DNA of 64,000 nucleotides, from NCBI GenBank assembly GCA_009760855.2, contig WPIO01000007.1, positions 430,001 through 494,000 on the forward strand. Direction: 5' to 3'. Shown here piece by piece: positions 55,563 to 64,000 of the stretch. Under the pieces are notes generated by a model. The model ran no database searches and was not told the origin of the DNA. It worked only from the letters and a program-made list of their open reading frames with translations. How positions within the stretch are numbered: the first letter of the stretch is position 1; each line of letters starts with the position of its first letter. The stretch is from Cristatella mucedo. Lineage: Eukaryota; Bryozoa; Phylactolaemata; Cristatellidae. Both the position numbers and the translations under genes were made by a program.

Positions 55563-56517
55563 CTACGCACAAGAACTAAGAGAAGATTAGCACACGGGCT
55601 CTCGTGGCGCCCTGAAAATGTTAGCGACCAATAGAGTTTGCGGGAATTGTGTAGGTGTACCCATGACTTTCCTCGGGGGGGGGGGTGTGCGCTGTGCCTT
55701 TTTTGACGTTCGCTGGTATGGGCCGGCAGAAGCCGTCCGACGTGCCCCCCCCCCCCCGCGCGCTGTTTGTTCAGCTGTGGCTCCCGAAGAATACTGCCTT
55801 TCTCGGTAGCCCTAGCTACCGAGTGGAGGAGAGGGGAGAGGGCTTTAGTAGCTAGAATAGACCGCAGGTCACCCACCGCTGGCACAGTAAGCCAGCCAGC
55901 CAGCCCCCTTCCGCCGCCTCTAGGGACCCGTTGCTAGGGATCACTTTCGCAAGTGTCGGCCCTCGGTGACCTTCCTTAGGGATGCGTTTTCTTTCGCACG
56001 CGCCTGCCCTCCCAAGGCAAACTGCGCGAAGAGCAGGTAGACTAGCTGGAACGCGAAAAGTGAGAAACCTCAAGTCACATCTAGCGTTCAGACGTAACGA
56101 GGGCCAATCAAATTCGAGAGAAATCCCTGCCGTTTTAGGTGCCGCCGTATTTGGCGAGAGCAGTGGAGTTGCCGCAGAGGGGCAGCCATTATTTCTGGGG
56201 AATGGATGATTACATGATCGCCGATGCAGCAGCAGCGACTGTCCAGCGGCTGTCTGGCAGCACGTGGAAAAGTGGCGCCCGCGTTCCTCGATCGACGGAG
56301 GAGCAGATGGCCATCTGCGAAAACTCGGGCGCCGGCGGCAGGCGCGAAGATGGAGAGCGCTGCTGCGAAATGTACGCTCTCCGGTTCGCTGGCTCGTCAC
56401 GTCCGCCCGGCCCAGTGCAGCCAGGCCTCGTCTCTCCTCGCCGGCCTCGTGCGCCCTGCGTAATGTTACGTAACGCGTCTCCCGTCTGCAACTCGACGAG
56501 GCCACATGGAGCGAGCG
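55563..56517. other. GC-rich; poly-G at 55676-55686 and poly-C at 55745-55757
   Basis: A very long minus frame (55852-56829) crosses this stretch and the LINE-B fragment beyond it, so it cannot be one real gene. No domain seen. Confidence 0.35.
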
Positions 56518-56803
56518 GATGTTACGCAGGAGAGATGTCCACGGCGAACTCGCAGCCCAAGCGGCCTTCGGTGCGCATTCGATAGCCAACATACTTCGCC
56601 TCGCGCAACGTGGAGAAAGTGAGAAGCATTGCTGAGTCATTGGGCCAGTCGAGGAGGAGGAGGAGGAGGAGGTGAGTAGCATGCGATCGCCAGATCGGGA
56701 CGGCTGGAAAGGATGGGCCGCAGTCGGCTGGAGAATACACGATGTTGCGTAAGAATTGTGAACTTGAGTTCCACTGTCTAGGACCTGCATAGCAAAAGCT
56801 ACT
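56518..56803 (-). mobile_element. LINE-B fragment, diverged
   Basis: Reverse strand: QVLDSGTQ…ILRNI and then LLREAKYVGYRMRTEGRLGC and the final SPA stop at about 56522. A (GGA)8 block has expanded at 56650-56673. Starts at the end of the ORF and lacks the UTR tail. Confidence 0.85.
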
Positions 56804-56839
56804 GGCCGCATTATCGTCGCTCCAGGCAATTAGCTGCGC

Positions 56840-58433
56840 TAATTAGTAAGCCGGCTGGCCTGCCGTCTTCACGCGAGGTCGATCGGCCGTGAACCGCAGG
56901 CGGAAGCGGAGGCAACGGGTGCGCGCGGGACCGCGTGACCACTCCAGCGCCAGGGTGATTATCGGCGGCCGACGGCCCGATCGACGTTAGAAGATAGATC
57001 GTTCCGCGGTCGCGGAGTGTCGGTCTGGGCGCTCGAAGAGCAGCCGCACATCCGCGACGCTCGGCAGCCCAAGCGGCGGCCGCCACCCGGCGAGACGTAA
57101 GTTTGCGAGGCTGTCCTTCGCGACCGCGCGCTTCTCTCCTCGGAAAAAGTTGCGGGAGGAAAGTGGGCGTGTGCACGTCGCGAGCCAGCCGCGGCTTCGG
57201 CGTCGGTGGCAGCAGCGGAGGCAGCAATGGACGACGCTGCTGCTGCACGCGGGATTCACCAAACGCCGCCCCGCCTTTGGGGGAGGAGGCGGCGGCGCGG
57301 CGCGCTGGAATTCGATCGATTCTTTTTTACGATTTCTTTACGACTAGCTTCTTACATTTTCTACGGTTTCACTTCTGGTAAGGTTGGCGCCGGCTATTTT
57401 AGAATGATTACAGAGCGCCAGGGTGTAGGTATAAGCTGCCCAAGCCCCCTCCTCCCCCCCCCGCAGCTACGTTTGTAGCGAGCGCCTGCTCTGCCGAGAC
57501 GATGCGCCTCGCTTTCGTCGGCCCCGCGTGACGCTCGCTCGTGCGACTTCGTCGAACGGTTGCCCACAAGAAGAGCCGCGGCGGTGGTTAGAAGCGTTCG
57601 CTCTAGCTCGCGCGAGCAGCCGCTAATCCGCCGCCGCCGCCTCGGCATCGGCTAGGAGACGATCCGAAGCTGTAGCCGCCGCAGCGCGCAGCGGCCCCTG
57701 CGACGACAGATCGGCGCCGAAGTTCCCTCGGACGCGGCGGCGCGGCGCTGCTTTTCGAGCGCTACCCGCAGGGCACGAGCGCTGTCCCGACGGTCGAGTG
57801 CACGCGCTCCGCTCCGGTCCTCGACTCCACGACCTACCGTCGCGTCGCCATCGCGACAGCGCGCACGTCTACGCCCAGGTCCAAGGCGGCGGCGGCGGTT
57901 GTGGCGGTTGTGGTGGCGGCGGCTGGGTATCTAAGACGCATCGTTCTCCTCGTAAAGCCTCGCGGCTCGATATGCTTCGTGCTACTGTGAGTCCCAAGCC
58001 GGCGCCGCAGTGCTGGCGGTAGCACTGCGGCGGCGCGAGGACAGGCCGTAGCGGGGTGCCAGTAGCCTACAGCCCAGAGACGTTGACTGGCGCTGCGCGC
58101 GTTTGTATCTATTATGTCCATCCACGCAGGCGACGGCGCGTTCGTGACGACGACGAGCCGGTACGCTCTCTGGCTATTTCAAGATGAGCCTAGTGTAATG
58201 AGATGCTCGCGGAGTTCACGTGGGCCAGCCCGGCGCGGTCGTAAGCCACGACACGGTCGACGCCGGATTCTGGCTCTGATCGATCGTAAACGTCTAAAAC
58301 CGCTCCGCCACCTCCTCAGCGAGGGTTTGCCTCCTCCGCTCGTCCTCCTCCGCTGCCCCCCCCCCTCGGCGCTCAAGTTCGCGCATCCGGTCCGCGGTCG
58401 CTTTAAAAGCGTACTCGTATTCACTTGAGCAGA
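56840..58433. promoter_or_regulatory. CpG-dense block, possible promoter region
   Basis: About 1.6 kb of CG-rich sequence with GGC and CCG runs (57884-57925). Many overlapping frames and several C homopolymers (57456-57463, 58358-58366). No exon could be chosen. It ends abruptly at a LINE-A insertion. Confidence 0.4.
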
Positions 58434-59124
58434 GCGTGCGCTTACTGGCCTACCGGCATGTGCGATCAGGCGATTGCAGCTGGTGCAAAACTCGGCAGCT
58501 AGACTTGTCTGTCGTGAGCGTCGCAGTTGCCACATTACTCCACTTCTCGCCGACCTGCACTGGCTACCAGTCAAGCAACGGATTGACTTCAAGGTTTTGT
58601 CGCTCACTTTTAGGTCCCTTCATTCTATGGCTCCAAGCTATCTTTCAGATATACTACCCCATCAGGCCAAGCATCGTACCACCCGCTTTTCGGAATCCAA
58701 CAGTCTAGAAATACCTCGTACAAACCTCAAATCCTTTGGAGACCTTGCATTTAGTTCGTATGCTCCCACAGCCTGGAACTCCCTCCCGACCTGCGTCAGA
58801 ACATCCCCCGACCTGACCACATTTAAAAGGAACCTAAAAACACAACTATTTAGGACAGCATTTAGTGGGTCCCTGTGATTCGTCCTTCATGTGCTTATGC
58901 GTGCTGACACTGTGCATGCTGTCACTAACCACATTCGCATGCTGACCCTGTGCATGTCACCCCTAACCATATTATTCATTTCGTTTGTTTTTCAAGCATG
59001 ATTTGACTCACCATTCAATTGCATTTCACTTTGCAGCAAATTTAAAGCGCCTAGAGAGAGATTAAGTTCTCGGAGGGCGCTTAATCAAGTGAATTATTAT
59101 TATTACTATTATTATTATTATTAC
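58434..59124 (+). mobile_element. LINE-A 3' end with open C-terminus
   Basis: From LLAYRHVRSGDCSWCK, then in another phase the 134 open codons (58474-58878) VQNSAARLVCRERR, LHWLPVKQRIDFKVL, NLKSFGDLAFSSYA and FSGSL stop. Complete 3' UTR, AAAGCGCCTAGAGAGAGATT tail and (TTA)n at 59093-59122. Nearly identical to the 44 kb copy, so both are young. Confidence 0.95.
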
Positions 59125-59451
59125 GCATTTGCCATGCGGCGAGGCGCACTTTCTGATAACCGGGCGGGCACTCTGCCAAGCGAGCAATCGGCTCGGGGAA
59201 TGGCGACGGCTGTGCGGCAATTCTCGCGTTTCGGCGGCTTTCGTGCCTGAGCGCAGCGAATGCTGATCGCTCGTTGAGTGAATTGGGAACAAATGCGGTG
59301 GTCTGGGAGGAACGATCCTACGAGAGCAGTGCGTATTTTAGCTTCTTGCCAGGCGGCACGGAGCTTCTGCTGATTTTCAAGTGTAATCAATTCGAGACGA
59401 CCAACTTGGCTGTTTGACTGTAGTGTGAAAGAAATTACGCGCCTATTTCTA

Positions 59452-60480
59452 TGTATCCATGTATCTCCGTCTGTAACTCCACAAAGTCATTAAGACCATG
59501 TAGGTGTTACGCAGGAGAGTTTTGTATAGCGCACTCACAGCCTAAGCGGCTTTCGGTACGCATTCGGTACCCAACAGACTTCGTCTCACGCAACAAAGAG
59601 AAAGTGGGAAGCATAGCAGAGTCGGGAGAGCAGTTGAGGTAGTGAGTAGCATGGAAGTAGCAGCCAGGACCGCTGAAAAGGATGTGCCATAGTTGGCAGT
59701 AGGGGTAGTAGTTGTCGTTGCGTAAGAATTGTGGAAGCGAGTTCCACAGTCTAGGACCTGCAGAGCTAAAGCTTCTGTCACCGACTGTCTTTAAACAAAG
59801 GAATGGGACAGCTAATTTATTGTCCACACGGGTCCTTAGAGCGCGAACAGGCTGAAACTGATGCAGCAGTTCAGCTAGGTACGAAGGAGCCAAGCCGTGG
59901 CGGGCCTTGTGGGTCAGCGTAAGAACTTTGCTCTGTATCCTTTGCTCAACCGGCAACCATCCTAGCTCTTTCAGCAAAGGAGACACGTGCTCAAACCGCT
60001 GGGACTTGAAGACTAGCCTTGAAGCCATATTCATTGTCAGCTATAGTGGTGTAATAGCTTTCTTTAGCAGCCCAGCCAAAAGGGAATTACGATAATCAAG
60101 CCGAGACAGAACTAAAGAGCTAGTTAAGTCTTTTACAAGCCTCTGTGGGAGACAGCTCCTAATCTTGGATAGTGATCGGATGTGATGGCTAGCTGTAGAG
60201 GCAGTCTTCTGAATGAAGCTTTTGAAATTGAGGCAGCTGTCCAACACGACACCTAAATTTTGAGCACGTGGTGATGGTCGCACAATAGCATCACCTATTA
60301 GAACGGCAAAGCCATTTAATCCAGCCACACGCTTACGGTGTTCTATGAGCAGCAGTTCGGTTTTAGCATCATTTAATTTCAGGAAGTTTTCCGACATCCA
60401 GGATCAAATATCGGCATGGCAAGCATTCAGTTTCTCAGTTGCCGCAGCAGATTCCGATGGTTTGAATGACAAATACAACT
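59452..60480 (-). mobile_element. LINE-B, about 1 kb copy with near-intact frame
   Basis: Minus strand. From about 60480 down: QLYLSFKPSESAA, then WMSENFLKLNDAKTELLL, NLGVVLDSCLNFKSF, SLVLSRLDYRNSLLAG, LLKELGWLPVEQRI, THKARHGLAPSYLAELL and the C-terminus ending QNSPA at 59507. Only two in-frame stops are seen, a TGA at 60404-60406 and a TAG near 60041. The second is a CAG in the 63.5 kb copy. The catalytic YADD lies just beyond the truncation. The 3' UTR ends at 59452 (GTATCTCCGTCTGTAACTCC on the plus strand). Confidence 0.94.
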
Positions 60481-60556
60481 GTAGACATCTAAATGATGCA
60501 GACATCTAAATGCCTATATGATGTAGACACCTAAATGCCTATAGACATCTAAATGC
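60481..60556. repeat. Short irregular tandem repeat at a LINE-B 5' junction
   Basis: The 12-mer GACATCTAAATG occurs at 60484, 60501 and 60544, with a one-base variant at 60526, mixed with TGCCTATA. It sits exactly at the 5' truncation point of the adjacent LINE-B. Confidence 0.85.
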
Positions 60557-60599
60557 GATTGATCGCTCCATAGGAGCGAACGTCTGGCATTCGCCGACC

Positions 60600-61150
60600 C
60601 CTCCCCCGCAGCACCTTCGAATAGCTCAACATTGGCGGGAACATTACACTACTGCGGCGGCCAGATAGCGCGCACGCCTGTATGCAGTAATTTGTCTACG
60701 CGCACGACTCGTTTCGGCTGCCGCGGAGAGCGAGCGCCGACAGCGAGTTCGCGGCGCCGGACCAATCTGGCCCGACGGACGACCAGCCGCCCGCTCGCCG
60801 GACAGACGTGGACCGAAAGGTAGTGCTCCGCGACAGCCGGGTGTCAGCGGCGCCAGCCAGTCAAGTCACGCGGCCGCCTAGAGTGCGCTGACGTTGCGCT
60901 ATGCGTTGCTCTCGCAGGCGCGGTCGTCGCCGGCGCCGGCTGCCTCGCAGACGCTCGATCGCGGCCACGCCGCCCGTCGTCCGCTTCATCGCCTGTCGCC
61001 GCCCGTCCCTCTGTCGCCGCCCGTCCCAGGCCGCCTGTCGTCCGCCCGCTCGGCTCTCGGGACGCTTCGAGCGCTCGTTCGGCCGCGGAACGTACGGGGA
61101 ATCGCGACAGATCGCGGCGGCGGCGGCAGCGGCGAGTTGCAGTTCTTACT
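60600..61150. promoter_or_regulatory. CpG-dense block
   Basis: CG-rich with CGGCGGCGGCGGCAGCGGCG at 61110-61129, then an abrupt switch to AT-rich sequence at about 61150. Frames at 60894-61295 and 60901-61206 overlap in different phases. Promoter-like composition only. Confidence 0.35.
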
Positions 61151-61609
61151 TAATGAAAACATTTCAAAAAGTAATTTATTTAATTTCCAAAAGAAATTAT
61201 TATTAATTTATCAGTTTGTTTTTCATGGTGGTTTCGCTGATAGTTACGCATACGTCTTGCCGGTTTTCTCTCTTGCTCCGGATCCATCGCTGTGAATTTT
61301 TGATAGTTCCTTACATCAGCTGAATTCTCACTCATTCTTACTCTCTATTCTTCTCTTTCTCTCGCTCGTTTATATAAATTGTCAACTATTTAAATTCCAT
61401 ATTGCTAGTAGAGCCTATTTTCGTGCGCCTTTGCGTCCCATTAGTTCGTTCAGTATAATTAATCATCAGCGACTTCCATTTATTGGCCTACATTCAAAAT
61501 TAGATCGATTGATGTATATAGGTAATTATCCTGTTTATACTCGCAGTTCTTAAATTGCATACATTTTGACCTACTGTGCGATAATTAAGATAGGTTGAGC
61601 AGGCAAAAA
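61151..61609. other. No recognisable gene, AT-rich
   Basis: Nothing supportable. Confidence 0.4.
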
Positions 61610-62572
61610 GTACTGAAGAGGTTTTACAACTATTGATGACATCCGCACATGGATGGCAGTAATATTTCTTAAATTGAATTACGACACAATCAACGTACTG
61701 GTTAGGGGCAAACCAAGTGTGATTCAGAAGTTGGAAAACCTAATTTTCAAAATTGGTTCCACCAGCATATCTCCTGTTGAATCTGCAAGTAATCTAATCT
61801 AGGTGGCCTGTTCCCAAGTGTCCTTTCATTAGATGACCAGATCAGCTCCACAATCAAGTCTACCTACTTTCAGTCACATAACATTGCCAAATGTTGGGCC
61901 TGCTTAGACAGGGATATCACATCTAAATTGGTCCATGGAGTTTTTTACTTGTGCAATGCCCTGCTTGCTGATCTCCCGGTTTGTGGAATCACGTGCTTAT
62001 AGCTGGTGCAAAAATCTGAAGCCAGGCTTTTCTATCGTGAGCGTCGCAGTTGTCACATCATACCACTTAGATCTACTCCCCTACCAGGCCAGGCGTCGTA
62101 CCACCAACTTGTCGGAATCTAACTGTTTACCAATACCGTGTACAAACCTGGCTATAAGAACCTGCCTATAAGAACCGGCCTGCCTATAAGAACTATTCCA
62201 CCACCGGGTGATTAATCGTACAACACTGTTCTGCCTCAAATCGCTTAGCCATACTTTGCACGAACCTCAAATTAGTGTGAGACAGTGCCTTTAGTTCATA
62301 TGCTCCCAAAGCCTGGAACTCATGAACGGCTAGCGTCACATGACCAATGACGTGGCATTTAAAAGATGGTTAAATATACCTGTTTATTAAAATATTTGGT
62401 GGATCTCTGCGATTTGTCTTTCGTGTGCATGTACCTGCTTACACTATGCCTGCTGCTTGCGGATGCTACCATCAATCATTTGGTCATGCTTGGTATACAG
62501 CATATGTAAAGTGCCGAGACAGAGACTCACGTCTCCGACGGCGCTATACAAATTTATTGCTATTATTGTTAT
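61610..62572 (+). mobile_element. Old LINE-A, about 1 kb copy
   Basis: TIDDIRTWMAVIFLKLN near 61630, palm and thumb landmarks, then GCTGGTGCAAAAATCTGAAG, CATCATACCACTTAGATCTA (internal deletion), CTTTAGTTCATATGCTCCCA, a shortened 3' UTR and GTAAAGTGCCGAGACAGAGA with ATT tail. A 14-bp repeat CCTGCCTATAAGAA occurs three times at 62147-62192. Frame destroyed. Confidence 0.88.
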
Positions 62573-62803
62573 TGAATACTTTTATAAGTTAAAAGATCTA
62601 TACTCTCAGCATTTCCACTCGGTAAAATCTTAATGATCACCTCGAACTCCCTCTTTGCATAAGCGAGCCAAATGATTGAAATCCGCTCAACGGTAGCGAC
62701 GTCTCTTTCGCTTTTGTGGCCCACGAACGCTCTCATCGTAAACTGACCGCAGGTCTCATCTGTGTTGCAGATGCTGCGTTACGGATTTCAAGCCCTGAAC
62801 AGC

Positions 62804-62957
62804 GCTGGTTAGGCCCAGTGGTTAAGGTGCTCACTTCAGACCAAGGTCAAATTAAATGTACATAATGACCAAGGTCGTGGGCTCGGGCCCTGTGGCATAT
62901 GTGAAGCGCTCGATTACAGACCGAGTTCTTTTAGAGCGCTATAAAAATGAATTATAT
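62804..62957 (+). mobile_element. SINE-1, near full-length copy
   Basis: GCTGGTTAGGCCCAGTGGTT with A box at 62810-62821, ACCAAGGTCGTGGGCTCGGG with the B-box position at 62879-62891, GTGAAGCGCTCGATTACAGA and TTCTTTTAGAGCGCTATAAA. Confidence 0.92.
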
Positions 62958-63340
62958 GTAGATACGAGCAACTCACAACATGTGGACTCGCTTCGCTGAG
63001 TCATAGTAGTTCCGTTAAGGGAGACAACGCTTCGCCATCTTGCCGCTTGACGGAAAGGCACCGTCTAACCACGTGACTCAAGTGCGCCATCTTGCGGCTT
63101 GAAGGACTTTCTCGCTTGAATATTTATAAAATACACACACGCATGCTCATAAATATAAATAAATATATATATATATATATATATAACCTTTGAAATACGG
63201 CTGGTGGCTTACAGGCAGACCGCCGATGCACGCAAGCATACTGAGCCTCAAGTAGCTGAACGCAGCCTCCAAAGCGCGCTTTCGCGCTCTGACCAGTGCA
63301 CCTCCTCCCTTCTAGCATCTCCGTGTGGAGGCGATGTTGT
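62958..63340. other. No gene; small duplicated word and (TA)n
   Basis: CGCCATCTTGCCGCTTGA at 63033 recurs at 63085 with one mismatch. (TA)n at 63160-63184. A short minus frame here is not convincing. Confidence 0.5.
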
Positions 63341-64000
63341 CGGTGCAGTCACTGCCTCTACAGCTAGCCATCACATCCGATCCCTATCCAAGATTAGAAG
63401 CTGTCTCCCACAGTGGCGTGTAAAAAATTTAACTAGCTCCTTAGTTCTGTCTCGGCTTGATTATTGTAATTCCCTTTTGGCTGGGCTACCAAAGAAAGCT
63501 ATTATGCCACTACAGCGGACTATGAATAAGGCTGCAAGGCTGGTCTTCAAGTCCCAGCGGTTTGAGCACGTGTCACCTTTGCTGAAAGAGCTAGGATGGT
63601 TGCCGGTTGAGCAAAGGATACACAGCAAAGTTCTTACGCTGACCCACAAGGCCCGCAACGGCTTGGCTCCTTCGTACCTAGCTGAACTGCTGCATTAGTT
63701 TCAGCCTGTTCGCGCCCTCAGGTCCTGTGTGGACAATAAATTAGCTGTCCCATTCCTCCGCTTAAATACAGTTGGCGACAGAAGCTTTAGCTCTGCAGGT
63801 CTTAGACTGTGGAACTCGCTTCCACAATTCTTACGCATCGACATCTACTCTCCAACTGCCGACTATGGCACATCTTTTTCAGCGGTCCTGAACTGCTACT
63901 TCTATGCTAATCACTACCTCAACTGCTCTCCTGACTCTGCTATGCTTACCACTTTCTCTTTGTTGCGTGAGACGAAGTCTGTTGGGTACCGAATGCGTAC
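63341..64000 (+). mobile_element. LINE-B copy, runs off the right edge
   Basis: TASTASHHIRSLSKIRSCLP, SLVLSRLDYCNSLLAGLPKK, RLVFKSQRFEHVSPLLKELG, WLPVEQRIHSKVLTLTHKAR and LAPSYLAELLH are followed by a TAG at 63696-63698 where other copies have CAG. The same frame then stays open through VDNKLAVPFLRLNTVGDRSF to the window end. One stop in about 215 codons, so this is a young copy. Confidence 0.95.

Noticed and set aside
55852-56829. 325-codon minus-strand frame
   Set aside because: It runs through a LINE-B fragment and GC-rich DNA; the parts have different origins, so it cannot be a single gene.

Overview
This is a eukaryotic, almost certainly metazoan, intergenic or intronic window dominated by repeats. 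Nothing bacterial is present: no operons, rRNA, true tRNA genes or CRISPR arrays. The animal assignment rests on L2/CR1-type non-LTR retrotransposons (reverse-transcriptase C-terminus, (ATT)n tails), tRNA-derived SINEs, a hAT transposase relic, a Ty3/gypsy-type pol relic, long GA/CA microsatellites and several GC-rich, CpG-dense blocks. A non-model invertebrate is likely, but the species cannot be named from the sequence.

Layout. 1-6.8 kb: LINE and SINE fragments, an 8-bp minisatellite, an 18-G tract and a hAT transposase relic (minus strand). 7-9.3 kb: little recognisable. 9.3-18.1 kb: SINEs, LINE-A and LINE-B copies, and a coding-like segment (11.7-13.6 kb) with a plausible intron that carries a SINE and a LINE. 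19.4-24.8 kb: very long GA and CA microsatellites and a pile-up of nested LINE-A copies. 26.7-28.2 kb: an unrecognised coding-like frame (minus), a SINE-2 copy and a 40-bp minisatellite. 28.8-34.1 kb: three long LINE copies on the minus strand, one retaining the YADD motif, and a LINE-B copy. 35.2-38.5 kb: SINE-2, then a CpG-dense block with a (CGG)13 run. 38.6-41.3 kb: a decayed Ty3/gypsy pol on the minus strand (RT, RNase H, integrase). 42-43 kb: SINE-1, CA repeats and a 137-bp near-perfect inverted repeat. 43.6-50 kb: several LINE-A copies, SINE-1 and a 115-bp tandem duplication. 50-54 kb: SINE-2, LINE-A tails, an unrecognised frame behind a good splice acceptor, and a CpG-dense block. 54.6-64 kb: long LINE copies alternating with CpG-dense blocks, ending inside a LINE-B copy.

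How the parts relate. LINE-A and SINE-1 share a 3' tail that can fold into a stem (AAGCGCC paired with GGGCGCT, inner AGAGA/TCTCT). This is the pattern expected of a SINE mobilised by a partner LINE. The 40-bp minisatellite at 27.4-28.2 kb looks like an amplified piece of the same tail in reverse orientation. LINE-B has a different tail, (ATTAC)n. SINE-2 has a perfect Pol III B box and an unrelated tail. No intact cellular gene could be identified with confidence, and the CpG-dense blocks may mark promoters or first exons. No clearly new biological system is evident; the most distinctive observations are the tail-derived minisatellite, the LINE/SINE pairing, the 137-bp inverted repeat and the unplaced coding-like segments.
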